NCBI RefSeq assembly: GCF_014898055.3
Contig: NW_023601433.1
Span: 82,283,106-82,347,105 of the forward strand
DNA from: Talpa occidentalis
Taxonomy: Eukaryota > Chordata > Mammalia > Eulipotyphla > Talpidae
Direction: 5' to 3'
Length of the DNA: 64,000 nucleotides
Notes under the pieces: generated by a model
What the model was told of the DNA's origin: nothing
Seen by the model: the letters and a program-made list of their open reading frames with translations, nothing else
Database searches by the model: none
Made by a program: the position numbers and the translations under genes
Part shown: positions 1 to 10,064 of the stretch, piece after piece
Layout: every line of letters starts with the position of its first letter
Position numbering within the stretch: the stretch's first letter is position 1

Positions 1-534
1 ATGAACTTGTTCTTAGGGAAGGATTTGGTCCTAGCAAACTTGTGTCTTTTATGAAAAAGAGCAAACATTTTAAGTAAGAATTTTACATCTTAAAAGATAA
101 AACAAAACAAAACAAAACGCCACGCTACCCAATTCTGCTTTTAAATAACCAGAGGCCGGGCTCCAAGTTTCAAGGAAAAGAGAAAAAAAAAAAATTCATT
201 CAATAAAATAATGAACAGCAAAGCTGGATGTTTCATTGACGAAATGTTTTCCAGGGATTTTGACTTTATTATAAATGAGGTTTTATCTCAGGAACTAAAA
301 ATACTAGAAAGGAAGGAAACCAACGAAGGGGCTTAAAATACTAGGAACTATTATCCAAATCCTCCCCTTATAGAAAGGACTGGAGCCTGCAGTTCCTTCT
401 GAAAGCTGGGTAAAGCACAAAGAAAAGGAACTATTAGAATCTAAAGACTTGCTTGGTTCAGAGAGCTTATACCCACCCAGCTAGAAAGCAGGGTCCTCCA
501 ATGCAGACACCCATCAAATCCATCAAGGCATAAG

Positions 535-541
<7 letters not shown>
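1..541. other. Non-coding, no recognised repeat
   Basis: AT-rich single-copy-looking DNA. It has a short AACAA run near 100-119 and an A-run near 185-196. No reading frame, splice-flanked exon or repeat family was recognised. Confidence 0.5.
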
Positions 542-578
<37 letters not shown>

Positions 579-588
579 CGTATGTGTG
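542..588. repeat. (TG)n microsatellite
   Basis: An uninterrupted TG run of about 16 units is followed by degenerate GTGCGTGCGTATGTG units. The 100-residue open frame starting here is a by-product of the repeat. Confidence 0.95.
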
Positions 589-1560
589 CTTACAGAGTGT
601 GCTCTTTTCCCCATGTTTGTCCAAACTTCTGAAGATGGTCATTTAGAAAAACTCCCATGTGGTACAATTGGAAAGAGGACGCTGAACTTGAGTATATCAT
701 GGACACATTTCCTGCAGAATATTACAAAGAAAAAATATGTCAGAGGCTCTTTGAAAGTGAGGCGATCCTTTCCCGTCTGTCAGTTTTGCCAGTGCACCAC
801 CAGATTGGAAAGGATTTGGAAGGACGGCAGGCAAAGCAAACTCTAAAAGAAGGACATTTAGGTGTGTGATTTTCTGTTTTCCCTAGTAGAGTCCGCAACG
901 TTATTTTCAACGGAGAGCCCCAGTGGACTACAAAAATGGAATAGCCTGGAAAAAAGAAATGAGCTGAAGTGGGAATGCTTATTCAGTGATTTCAGTGGGA
1001 ATGATTTATGCATGTGAAATAGATCAACCTAGTCACAAAATATAACTTCACTAGCTGTGTTCTCACTCCTTTGGAAATGGACTCACTCCATTTTAGTGTT
1101 ATTTCTTTGCTCGCTATTTATTTATTTATCTTTGTCTTTGTTGTGTTACAATCTTGTAAACTTGCCGAGGATCATAAATTCCTTTGCAAACTGCGATATG
1201 CTGATTTAGGGGGTCTTGATTACAAGTGTGTAAAACTGAAATTCCAAAGAGTTTATTATTACTATTCACCAATATAACACGGATGACGGTGTTTTTATTG
1301 TTATTAAGCAACAAGAACAGCAACAAAAGCAATTATAAGCAGAGTTAATCTCTCCCAGATTTCTGATCTTAAAAACCTAAAAAAAAAAAAAGAAAGAGGA
1401 GACTTTATTCCTAAATGTCTATCCCAATAGTAGGATATAATTACAGTAAAAAATCATTTGTTCTCATGCCTGAAGCGGCCATCAAATTCTTTCCGAATCT
1501 TGAAATGGGGGAATAGCATTTGGTAGTGTGGGCTGAGAAGCAGGAAGCGGCCTTCTAAAA
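589..1560. other. Non-coding, no recognised repeat
   Basis: AT-rich DNA with a short TTTA run near 1113-1130 and an A-rich run near 1378-1395. No coding or repeat homology was recognised. Confidence 0.45.
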
Positions 1561-1564
1561 AGGA

Positions 1565-1578
1565 CCAGCAGGTGGCAC
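1565..1578 (+). promoter_or_regulatory. CTCF-type binding motif
   Basis: CCAGCAGGTGGCAC fits the core consensus CCASYAGRKGGCRS at all 14 positions. It lies in unique-looking DNA, not in a recognised repeat. Binding is inferred from the motif only. Confidence 0.5.
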
Positions 1579-1579
1579 T

Positions 1580-2764
1580 CCACCCCTGGTTACGGCTCCT
1601 GGGCCTGATTTTTTGGTGTGGTTCTTGGTCTTTTGGAGGAGGGTGTGGACAGTCAGTTCTGAACAGTCAACAATCGTCAGGAGACCTAGGAAGGAGGAAA
1701 GTGATTGAGCCAAGTTGCTGCACTTGGAGGTCGTGGGCCTGGCTTGCTTTTGAGAAGCTTGCTAGAGCTAGAAAAGAACATTTATCTTGGTGTGGGTGTA
1801 TTTTGGCCTGCCACCATTGAGCAGAAAACAAAACTGTGACTTTGTAGGATTATCCAAATCCTTTCAAGCATTCAGGAAAGATGGATTCTTTGGTTAGTGG
1901 TGTAATTACAACACCTTCACACACCCTGTGGTAATGAAAGGCATTTTGTTTTTTCTCAAGCCTTTTAATCAAAATTTTTGTTAAGCGTGAATCACAAGGA
2001 CAGGGAGGCCTGTGGTGGAGGGAGAGGCAGGAGGTGACCGTGCGTGGGTTTGTGCTGTGTCATTTGTGTATACGTGTGTGACATTGTTAGAAGTGGGGCT
2101 GGCGATGGACATGAGAATAGACTAGTTGGATTTGCTGGGGATACTGGAGGAAGGAAAAGGCTGGAAGATGTGAATCAAAACGGGGATGCATGAAGCAACA
2201 AAGGATTTTTCTTGACCTTTCTGCTATGTGGGAGAATTATAGTTCAGATGCCCCAAAGCATCATTTCTGGGCCCACTGATGACCACGGGCTCGCAGCTAC
2301 AGAGCGTTTTGAAATTGGACAGCCCTCCAGATCTGAGGGGTATTTGGCCAGCATACGCCAGGGAGAAAGGGGGAGAAAAGGAAGTTTTCATTTTCGTGGA
2401 GGCTTCAAGGTTTTCATAACATAGCTTCCAAATGCAGTAAAAACCTCAAGAAACTGGAACTCGGCCAGTAGGAACCAAAGAGGCGAATAACCAGGAAGCA
2501 AGTGGCTATCAGGAATGTATTAACAACAGAAACGACACGACTTCTTCACGACACATCCTGGAGTCAACGTAAACCAGTTCTTTGTCTCCTTTGCATTCTC
2601 TGCGGTTCTAAATTTATAGAAGACAGAAAAATTTATTTTTGTTTATTCAACATCCTATTTTAGGATTGCGGAATTCCAGGTAGGAAAGATGGAGGTCTAA
2701 CCGGGGCTTCCATTCAAGAGAGGAATGCCCGTGACACGGGAGTAGTAATTGCTGCTGACAGGTA
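1580..2764. other. Non-coding, no recognised repeat
   Basis: Mixed-composition DNA with short GT-rich patches near 2040-2090. No exon-like frame or repeat family was recognised. Confidence 0.4.
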
Positions 2765-2960
2765 CTTGCTCAAGCCAGGAGCCATGCCCAGAGCTTTACA
2801 CACGTGTGAAAATTCACGAGAGAGGACTATTCATCTCCCACTCTACAGACAAGGAAGCTCAGGCACAGAGAGCTTGTGTCACTTGCCCTGGGTCACACAG
2901 CCTGAGGCAGAGTCGATCCTGGGAGAACGAGCTGCAGACGGGGATATGTTAGCCTGGCCT
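2765..2960 (-). repeat. MIR fragment
   Basis: On the plus strand it reads AGCTTTACACACG, then a decayed form of 'bases of a fraction cut', ACAGACAAGGAAGCTCAGGCACAGAG, split here as ACAGACAAGGAAGCTC and GGCACAGAG, then TTGCCCTGGGTCACACAG. This is the reverse complement of the MIR middle and 3' part. Confidence 0.75.
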
Positions 2961-3785
2961 TCAAGCGTGTGTTCTGAGGTGGGGAAGGGCCTCTGTTAAT
3001 GAGGGAAACCCAGTGGCCCTAGTCCCTTTGCCTTGTCCTTAGAACTATGGCCCAGCAAAGCTAGAGGTTTGGGTGCAAACCCAGTGTCCTAAAACGATGT
3101 CCAAGGTGGAAGCTGAGAGAAGTGAATAATGAATAATGCTCGCTGGGCAGGAGACTGCACCCCCACTTTCCTGGCACAGGAGGACACCAAAACCCATTTA
3201 ATACCTGTCCAGTCCGCGTGGGACACGGGAGACAAAGGGACAGGGAGCTCTTGGATTCCCGGCGTTTTGAGGGAAGACTCTTGCACGTGAAAGAGTCTTC
3301 CCCCACCCTTTCCCCACTGCTTGTTTCTTCCTCAGCCCGGCCCTCCGGCACCGGCTCCGCAGGAGCTTGACTGAAGCCCAAGGCTGAGGAGAACAGCTCC
3401 TGTCCAAGTCTCTGTCCGCCTCCCCACCTGCGGTGCCATCCCTGCTCACGCCAGCCTTCCCCGTGACCTTGGAGGCTCACTCCAAGTGGCTGCTCTTGGA
3501 AGCCAAATTTGCTGGTTCAGGCTGTGGGGCAACGTTAGCTTGCTTGGAGAACGAGGAGCAGACCTGTTTGGCCGGAATTACCTTGTCGGTACAAGTTGGT
3601 TCCCTTGTTGAGACGGTGGTAAGGGACATTTCGTTTTCTGAGTTGCCTGGGGTTGGAAAAGGACTTGGAATATGACTTTCTTCATCATAATGTCCCTATC
3701 CTGCAACTCAAACATTTTAATGAGGAAAATTCTAGTCCTTTCTACCTCCATACTATATTCCCTCCCTGCCCTGACTTATGCATTT
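2961..3785. other. Non-coding, locally GC-rich
   Basis: A moderately CpG-containing stretch (about 3220-3480) gives overlapping minus-strand open frames of up to 139 codons. They show no recognisable domain and no clear splice signals, so I read them as chance frames in GC-rich DNA. No CpG island of convincing size is present. Confidence 0.4.
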
Positions 3786-4110
3786 ATCCTGTTCACTCAA
3801 CAACTCTTCATTTAGGGCCTGCTAAATGCCAGGCTCAGCACTTAAGGGATTCTGGTGGGGGTGATGGAGAAATAAATTGGCATTTATAATAGTGCTTCTG
3901 ATTTGGAGGGGGGAAGCTGTGGTAGTGCTGGGGAGGGCACTTAATTCAATTTTTCCAGTGAGTGGTGGGGGGAAGAAGCCTGGAAGTCTTCCTGGAGGAG
4001 GTAACCTTTATGCTGAGACCTGACCCTGAGTAGAATTAACCAGGGGAAGACATGGGACAGAGAGGATGTTCAGGGAAGGGGAGGTCACATGCTAGGGTGT
4101 CTAGTGCTGA
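3786..4110 (+). repeat. Ancient interspersed repeat, family not named
   Basis: Contains CTTCATTTAGGGCCTGC, then TGCCAGGCTCAGCACTT, and later TCTTCCTGGAGGAGGTAAC, CTGAGACCTGA and GTAGAATTAACCAGGGGAAG. These words occur in this order in an old mammalian repeat also seen near 42870-43420 and 54280-54530. I recognise the pattern but will not assign a family name. Confidence 0.5.
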
Positions 4111-5020
4111 AGGGGGGAAGCAGGATGCTGGCAACTGCAGACAAGTTATTTGGCTGGGGCCCAGCAGGGAAGGATTGAAGTCAGAGGAATAGGCAACATT
4201 GAGGTCTGCAAGCCAGACTGAGGCGTCCATTCATTCTCCAGATGGCAATGGGGTGCTAGGGAAGAGTTTCGGAGATTTGGAGAATCCTGTTTTCTTAAGG
4301 AACATCATCTGTCCAGAAGAACAAGGCCATCTCCACTCCACAGCTACTGCCCAGGTACTGCCATGTTGGCACCTGAGAGAGAAGGTGGCGAGCGATGAAA
4401 CCCAGCAGACACGAAGACCAGAATGTCTGTCCCAGTTGCCACAGAAATCAGGAAGAAATAAAACCACCCAATGAAACAGTATCTTCTAGATGGCTCTTGA
4501 ACTACTTTGGGAGGGAAGCTAGATCTCAGTGAGAAATGTTTGGGGGCCGTTCTCAGCGAGCAGCCTGCGTCCTCCAAAGAAACACTTCAAAAGACACAGC
4601 TTTTAAAAAGCCCTGGCTGTCCCCTCTCCCCCAAAGGGTCTTACACTCCAACATCTTTTACAAAGGAAAACCATCTAGTGTGTTGCGGCCGGTGGCCCGT
4701 CCGCCCGGCTGTCCTGCTCCTATGGAAGTAATTGGGGGAGAAAGGTCTGCGGAGCATAAGCTTTGATGTCTGGGGGAGGGGGACACCTTTTCACCAGTGT
4801 CCGCTGCAGACACAGTGATTGAGAAAGGCACATCCGTTTTGGAAAATGCCTGCTAATTAAATGAATGTTTTCAACTGGAAAGCATGTCTGAGCCGTTACC
4901 ATACATCCCGATGCAGTTGGAAGGAATGCTTTAGATGTTGGTGTTTCATATACCTCGGCTTCCTCAGCTCTCAGCGATCACATCTCATGCATTCAGTCAT
5001 TTGGTCACCCATCAAGCAGT
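4111..5020. other. Non-coding, no recognised repeat
   Basis: Several 60-90 codon frames overlap on both strands without domain similarity. No repeat family was recognised. Confidence 0.35.
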
Positions 5021-5046
5021 GTTTGGGGAGCCCTGGCTCCCCAAAC
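5021..5046. repeat. Perfect 12-bp inverted repeat
   Basis: Arms GTTTGGGGAGCC (5021-5032) and GGCTCCCCAAAC (5035-5046) are exact reverse complements separated by CT. It could form a short DNA cruciform or RNA hairpin. No associated transposon was recognised. Confidence 0.9.
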
Positions 5047-5061
5047 CATGGGAGGTGCTGG

Positions 5062-5082
5062 GGGTTCCCTTTATGGGAACCC
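5062..5082. repeat. Perfect 8-bp inverted repeat
   Basis: Arms GGGTTCCC (5062-5069) and GGGAACCC (5075-5082) are separated by TTTAT. It lies 15 bp after the 12-bp inverted repeat, so the two form a tandem pair of hairpins within 62 bp. Confidence 0.85.
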
Positions 5083-5204
5083 ATATTCCAGGGCACAAGA
5101 CTCATCTTGATTGAGAATCCTTCAGTGTCAAGGGTTCTCACCACCAAAGATGAATAAAATGATAAACCTGGGTCTTTAAAATGGACAGATGTGGTTCTCG
5201 GGCG

Positions 5205-5390
5205 AGTCTCCCCTGATTGCTGGCTGTGTGACCTTGAACAATGGCTTAGCCTTTGTCCCAATCTCACCCCCCCCCATCCCTAAAATGCTCATAACAGTGC
5301 CTGCCTGCTCACCTGCGAGTGAGCATGAAAGGAGATGGTGCACAGGAGGTGCTTACCTGAGTACGTCATCCGTGATCAGAGCTTAACACA
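5205..5390 (+). repeat. MIR fragment
   Basis: GCTGGCTGTGTGACCTTGAAC, given here as GCTGGCTGTGTGACC then TTGAACAATGGC, followed by ATCCCTAAAATG, ATAACAGTGCCTGCC and GAGGTGCTTAC matches the sense MIR order. Its TGACCTTGA is the normal MIR word. Confidence 0.65.
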
Positions 5391-5394
5391 CGTG

Positions 5395-6110
5395 AGTCAC
5401 ATTATTATCAAGACCAAGGACATCGCCGTTTTTAGAAACCAGTAAATTCATAGAAGAAATTGAACCAACACAGAGCCCCCTGAAATAGATAGTGGGGGAC
5501 ATCCTCCCACCCTAGCGGCCAGCGCCACCTCTGCCCTGATGAAGGTTGAGGGAGGGGGCACCCGTGTGGGAAGAATCTGCTGAGTAACTGGGCTGCACAG
5601 GCCCGCAGAGAGAGATCTGGCCTACAGTGGTGTCCCGGGCTTCACAGTCGACCATCAGCCTCTGCTTCTCTTCCGCTCACCTTTGCCTCTGCCTTGGGCT
5701 TAAGATGGCCTCAAAGACACCTCCAGATTCACCTCTTCCTCGAGGAAGAAAGTGCTTTGGTTGTGGCTCTAGGCCATGGCCTGGGTTGACTCTGATGGGC
5801 TGGCTCTGGTCTCGTGCTCAGCCCATGGGCTTGGAGGATGCTCTTCTCTTACTGGTCGGGCCTGGGCTACATGTCCATCACTGGTGCTGGGCGAGGCGGG
5901 TGCAGTGGTTGCTGGTGGATCTCATGGACTGAAAGAGGAGCCCGAGATGTTAGTGTGTTTACTTAAAAATGGAGGCCCCCCCTCCTTGCCAATATCTACT
6001 TACTGCCCAGAGGCTGGCATACTTGAAAGAAATTTGTAACTATACCATGGTCACCTCAGTCTATATATATAGTGTCATTTTAAATAAGAATGAGAAAATT
6101 GAAAGGATCC
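5395..6110. other. Non-coding, no recognised repeat
   Basis: Frames of 87-101 codons occur near 5627-6039 but lack recognisable domains. The segment ends in a TATATATA patch near 6061. Confidence 0.35.
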
Positions 6111-6114
6111 TTGC

Positions 6115-6240
6115 ACTCATTTAGCCAAAATTCCTGCATCTTACAGATGTGGAGACTGAAGTCTAAGGGGTTTTGCTTAAAGTCACACAGAAGTGACTCT
6201 TCTGACCCTTGAGCTATGTGACTGTCTCCCTCTTTAAGCT
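6115..6240 (-). repeat. MIR fragment
   Basis: CTTACAGATGTGGAGACTGA followed by TAAAGTCACACAGAAG is the reverse complement of the MIR core. Confidence 0.6.
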
Positions 6241-6496
6241 CATTTCCAAAGACCCCAGGGGGTTCCGGGTAGCAGGAGACCACCAGGGAGTCAGGTTCAT
6301 GAACTAAGGAGTGTGCGTAATGAGGAAAACTGAGTATTCGGGGCCCTCTGTGTCCTGCTTAGCTGTCTTTTGTTGTATAGAAAGCTGGATTGGCTGGCAT
6401 TCTGGGGATGGTAAATATTGAGCAAGAGACTCTTTGATGAACCTGGAGTTAAATGGTACTTACTGGTGAGCTCACATTAAAGGGAAAAAAATCTAT

Positions 6497-6589
6497 ACAT
6501 CCACCCACCCAACTTTCATCCATCCACTCATCCACCCACCCTTCATCCATCCATCCATCCATCCATCCACCCACCTATCCATCATTTAT
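6497..6589. repeat. (ATCC)n microsatellite
   Basis: Imperfect CATC/CACC tetranucleotide units, including CATCCATCCATCCATCCATC. It is a smaller version of the tract near 47.4 kb. Confidence 0.95.
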
Positions 6590-6599
6590 CTGTCTATGT

Positions 6600-7005
6600 C
6601 ATCTCCAAACTGATTTAATCATGCACACAAAGCTGTGCAAAGCATCAAAAGTTTCCTTAACTAGGGGGTTGCAGTCCTGAATTTTACTAATGGGAAAAGG
6701 TTCCTAACCTGTGTGTTGCCCAATACCATTAATCCGTGTGACTATTTACATTCAAATGAATTAAAATAAAAAATTCACTCTCCATGCCCCAGCCTCATTT
6801 CAGGTAGTCAGTCGTGGCTGCTGTGTGGAGCAGCACAGACGTAAGTCCTGCCCCTGTCCTCTCTGCCCCTGCAGAAGTGCAGTGTGCACTGAGCTTCCTC
6901 ACCACAGGAGCATCAGGCCTCTACTTGCATCTTAATCATCTGGAAAATGAAGATTTTTGGGTTCTGCCCCAGGCAAAGTGCAGAAGTTGTTGGCAGGGGT
7001 AGGTT
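6600..7005. other. Non-coding, no recognised repeat
   Basis: AT-rich near 6720-6780. No exon or repeat was recognised before the SINE insertion point. Confidence 0.4.
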
Positions 7006-7018
7006 GGGAATCTGGATT

Positions 7019-7052
7019 TTTTTTGTTGTTGTTTTGTTTTGTTTTTAAAGAT

Positions 7053-7097
<45 letters not shown>

Positions 7098-7354
7098 TTT
7101 ATTTATACAAGCACTGGGTACAGTCAGAAGCGCGGGAGGGTGAGAGAATTCACCAGAGCCAGAGCGGGCAGCAGAGCAGGCAGAAGGACCGAGGTACACT
7201 GCTGAGGGGAGCAGTGGGCAGCAGGAGAGGTCTGCGCACCATGTGGGACCCTCCTCAGGTGGCCGGGGAGCAGCCGGGGATCGAACCGGGACTGCAGAGG
7301 CTGCGGGCAGCTTCGCAACCCAGCGCTCAACTGCTGCGCCACCAGGGGAGGCCC
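7019..7354 (-). mobile_element. tRNA-derived SINE (Rhin-1-like), full length
   Basis: Read on the minus strand it starts with a tRNA-like head: A box within GGTGGCGCAGCAGTTGAG and B box CGGTTCGATCCC. The body has GGGTCCCACATGG, GCTCCCCTCAGCAGTGTA and CTCTGGTGAATTCTCTCACC. It ends TTGTATAAATAAATA with an expanded (TTTA)n tail at 7047-7106 on the plus strand. Target duplications are GGGAATCTGGATT (7006-7018) and GGGAACCTGGATT (7355-7367), 12 of 13 identical. It belongs to the GTCCCACATGG subtype. Its plus-strand head end reads GCGCCACCAGGGGAGG, close to a CTCF core. Confidence 0.93.
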
Positions 7355-7778
7355 GGGAACCTGGATTCTTAACTCCTCCTCCTGCTGTTCTGGATGCACG
7401 TTTAACTTTAAGAAGCACAAATGACAGAGGATAAAGAGATTGGGGTTACCGAGAGGTAATATTTCAGAGAACTCACTGCCCTTTAAAGACCAATCAGATA
7501 CGACCGTCAAATGGTCTACAAATTAATGGGTCAGTAGTGTCTAGGCTCTAGTGTCCCCTCATCACAGCAGTTTTCAAGGACACACCCATCGTTATACCCC
7601 CCTGTGAAGGCTGTTCCGAGTAGATGCCGAGGAGAGTGTCATGGAAAGTTGGAGAGAAGGATCGTTTCAATGGTGAATCTTTTCCTCTCAAAAGCTCCCA
7701 TGGAACCTGTTGCTCTTGCTTTTTGTTCTTTGTGTCTAAAAATGAAAAAAAAAAATCGCACACAGGCAATGCGTCATG

Positions 7779-7794
7779 TGTAAAACTTGTTTTT
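7779..7794. repeat. L1 target-site duplication, left copy
   Basis: TGTAAAACTTGTTTTT is identical to 8715-8730, as expected for L1 endonuclease-primed insertion. Confidence 0.93.
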
Positions 7795-7855
7795 TTAATT
7801 TTAAATTTTATTTTTATATTCCCCATACAATTGCAACCCCCTTATTTTTACCCCA

Positions 7856-7890
7856 AGCCCTCCCCTCCCTGCCCCCCACCCCCCATAGAG
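7856..7890 (-). repeat. G-rich tract in L1 3' UTR
   Basis: On plus it reads runs of C (CCCTCCCCTCCCTG, CCCCCCACCCCCC). On the L1 sense strand these are four or more G-runs, so a G-quadruplex is possible. G-rich 3' UTR tracts are a known feature of mammalian L1. Confidence 0.75.
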
Positions 7891-7973
7891 TGTCTCTGGT
7901 TCATAGTTTTTTGTTGATTTTGATTTTCACTTTCTTATAGTTATTCTCTTTCCTGGCCCCTTATTTAAGTTTT

Positions 7974-8714
7974 CTAGATTCCTGCTATGAGTGAGACCAT
8001 CCGGTATTTTTCTTTTTCTTTCTGGCTTATTTTGCTGAGCATGATCCCTTCCAGCGCCATCCATGTTGCTGCAAATGGCATGTGTTTATCTTTTTTGAAT
8101 GCTGAGTAATATTCCATGGTGTATATGGACCACATCTTCTTGATCCAGTCATCTATTTTTGGGCATTTGGGCTGTTTCCAAAGCTTAGCTATTGTAAACA
8201 GTGCTGCTATAAACATAGGGGTGCAGGTGCTCTTTGGAATGGATGTTTCTGTGTCCTTTGGGTAAATACCTAGGAGTGGAATTGCTGGGTCATATGGAAG
8301 CTCTATGTTTAGTCGGTCCAGAAATCTCCACACAGCTCTCCATAGTGGTTGGACCAGTTTGCACTCCCACCAGCAGTGCAGAAGAGTTCCTTTTTCTCCA
8401 CACCCTCGCCAACATTTGTTGTTGCTAGTTTTTTTAATATGTGCCATTCTCACTGGTGTGAGATGGTATCTCATGGTAGTTTTGATTTGCATTTCCCTGA
8501 TGACAAGTGATGTTGAACATTTTTTCATATGCCTGTTGGCCATTTGCATTTCCTCTTCAGAGAAGTTTCTTTTTAGCTCTTCTGCCCATTTTTTGACTGG
8601 ATTATTTTCTTTGTTGTTGTTGAGTCTCATCAGCTCTTTGCAGATTTTTGTGATCAGTCCTTTATCATTAGTGTTGTGTGCAAAAATGTTCTCCCAGTCA
8701 GTGGGGTTTCTCTT
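7974..8714 (-). pseudogene. LINE-1 ORF2 C-terminal remnant
   Basis: This frame is open from the truncation point to the ORF2 stop, about 245 codons. An internal methionine at 8630 makes it appear as a 218-residue ORF. Recognisable L1 ORF2 C-terminal words include [49 protein letters not shown] and IDWIKKMW-like [19 protein letters not shown]. The cysteine motif CX3CX7HX4C is intact ([18 protein letters not shown]). It lacks the endonuclease and reverse transcriptase domains, so it is a fragment of a dead element. No host function is implied. No stop or frameshift lies inside it, which fits a young age. Confidence 0.95.
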
Positions 8715-8730
8715 TGTAAAACTTGTTTTT
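8715..8730. repeat. L1 target-site duplication, right copy
   Basis: Identical to 7779-7794. Confidence 0.93.
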
Positions 8731-8859
8731 CGTTCCTTTGTCTCACTTTCATTTTTTCAAATGATAGCATGAAAATTTCTCAAATGTTGTGGATCAATTA
8801 TCCTTGCTACATTTCCTGTGGGATTTGATCCTGTGGTCAAATCCTCTTTATTTATATAT

Positions 8860-9185
8860 ATTTATGAACTTGTCCTGTCATCTGATCCTGTTTACCTTTT
8901 CATCCTCTACTCACACCATTCTCCTCCAGGATGCTTCCCTACCCCCCCACCCCACGCTCCACCCCCCACCCCCAGCTGCCTCAGGTTTTTGCACATTGTG
9001 TTCCCTCAGCCTGGAACAGTCTCCTCCAGCCTCCTCACACTAGTCCCCTGTCATCCTGAACATCTTCTTAAATAATGTGTCCTCAGAGAAGTTTTTCCCC
9101 ACCAACCCGTCTAGGTTTCTACCTCTAGGTTTCTACTGTCCTATCCAATTTCTGCTAATTTCTATCTCTGGCTCCTATTATTCCT
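8860..9185 (+). repeat. L2 3' region fragment
   Basis: Contains CTGCCTCAGGTTTTTGCACA, TGTTCCCTCAGCCTGGAACA and GTGTCCTCAGAGAAGTTTTT, the usual L2 sense-strand word order, and peters out near 9185. Confidence 0.7.
9110..9137. repeat. 14-bp tandem duplication
   Basis: TCTAGGTTTCTACC is followed directly by TCTAGGTTTCTACT, inside the L2 relic. It is a small local duplication. Confidence 0.9.
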
Positions 9186-9194
9186 GCAGTAAGA

Positions 9195-9375
9195 AAGAAA
9201 AAATCATTTTAAGAGAGACTGGGACAGATTTAGAGAGATGTAGACAAAGAGGCAGAAGGAGAGATGAAGGAAGCAGTGAGCCAGACAGAAACAGATGAGA
9301 CAGAAAGGCAAAGAGGGAGCAGGGACAGAGAAAAGGGGGTGGGAGAGAGGGAGGGCAGAGAAAGAGAAATGGAGA
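9195..9375. repeat. Purine-rich low-complexity tract
   Basis: GA-rich on the plus strand, with AGAGAG and GGGAG units and few pyrimidines. It explains the overlapping short frames on both strands. Confidence 0.75.
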
Positions 9376-9763
9376 TTATCTCCCAGAAGAATTTCAAAGT
9401 TGCAGAGAAGCATCCCTTCCCAGCTTCCTGAAGGGCGCTCCCCTGAAACTTACCCTCATTATTACTCGAGGGAAAATGCAGCCTAAGTCCTTGGGCGATG
9501 GCTGAGCGGCCTTGTGTGGGGCTGGGCTTTCCAATGTGGTGAGCACCCTCACCTGGTTGTTCAGGTATCAGTGGAACAGACTAGATTTTAAAGACTGATG
9601 GAGGGAGGGGAGGAGAGGATGTAAAGTCTCTGAAAAACACTTTCGACAGGCCTGCACGTTGAAAGGATAGTATTTTGGGCATATTTGGTTAAATGAAAAA
9701 TATCAAAATGAACATCACCTTTTTGCTTTGTTGACTTTTCCCCATGAGGCCCCTAGGCCACTT

Positions 9764-10060
9764 AAAATGACAAGTGCAGGCCTTCCTGGTGGTGCAGGGG
9801 TTAAAGTCTCAGCGCTATCATTCCAGTGCCAGCTGCTGTGGCATGAGTTCGAGCCCTGGCCAGGGAGCTGACCCACATGGCTCAGTAGACCTCTCCTGAC
9901 TCACCTGCTGCTCCACTCTGCAGTGTATTTCAGTAGATCTGCCTGTTCTGCTCCCCACTCTGTCTCTGGTGAATCCTCTCACGCTCCCACACCTCTGGCC
10001 TGTACCCCAATTCTTGGATGCATAAATAAATAAAAATAAATCTTAAAAAAAATGACAGGT
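9764..10060 (+). mobile_element. tRNA-derived SINE (Rhin-1-like), with target duplications
   Basis: Body 9776-10048. The A box region is GGTGGTGCAGGGGTTAAAG and the B box is GAGTTCGAGCCC. The body reads GAGCTGACCCACATGG, CTCTGTCTCTGGTGAATCC and GGATGCATAAATAAATA. Flanks AAAATGACAAGT (9764-9775) and AAAATGACAGGT (10049-10060) match at 11 of 12. It is of the TGACCCACATGG, TGCATAAATAA subtype. Confidence 0.93.
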
Positions 10061-10064
10061 ATGT

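Larger units (their letters stand above)
7796..8714 (-). mobile_element. 5'-truncated LINE-1, about 0.92 kb, young
   Basis: A minus-strand L1 3' end bounded by a perfect 16-bp target duplication. In element order it contains the last part of ORF2 (8714 down to 7974), then a short 3' UTR with a G-rich tract (C-rich on plus, 7856-7890), then an AT-rich end and poly(A) (T-run from 7791). The open ORF2 remnant and perfect duplication indicate recent insertion. Truncation at the 5' end is normal for L1. It is fixed and incapable of moving by itself, because ORF1, the endonuclease and the reverse transcriptase core are absent. Confidence 0.96.

Noticed and set aside
3061..3480. A 139-codon minus frame
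   Set aside because: GC-rich chance frame. Two other frames overlap it.
3220..3480. Possible CpG island promoter
   Set aside because: CpG density is modest and local and no exon or start-site motif adjoins it.
7256..7354. tRNA-like sequence as a true tRNA gene
   Set aside because: The A and B boxes belong to the SINE head. There is no cloverleaf with an anticodon arm and it continues into the SINE body.
8305..8772. A 155-codon plus frame with hydrophobic stretches
   Set aside because: Antisense of the LINE-1 ORF2 remnant.
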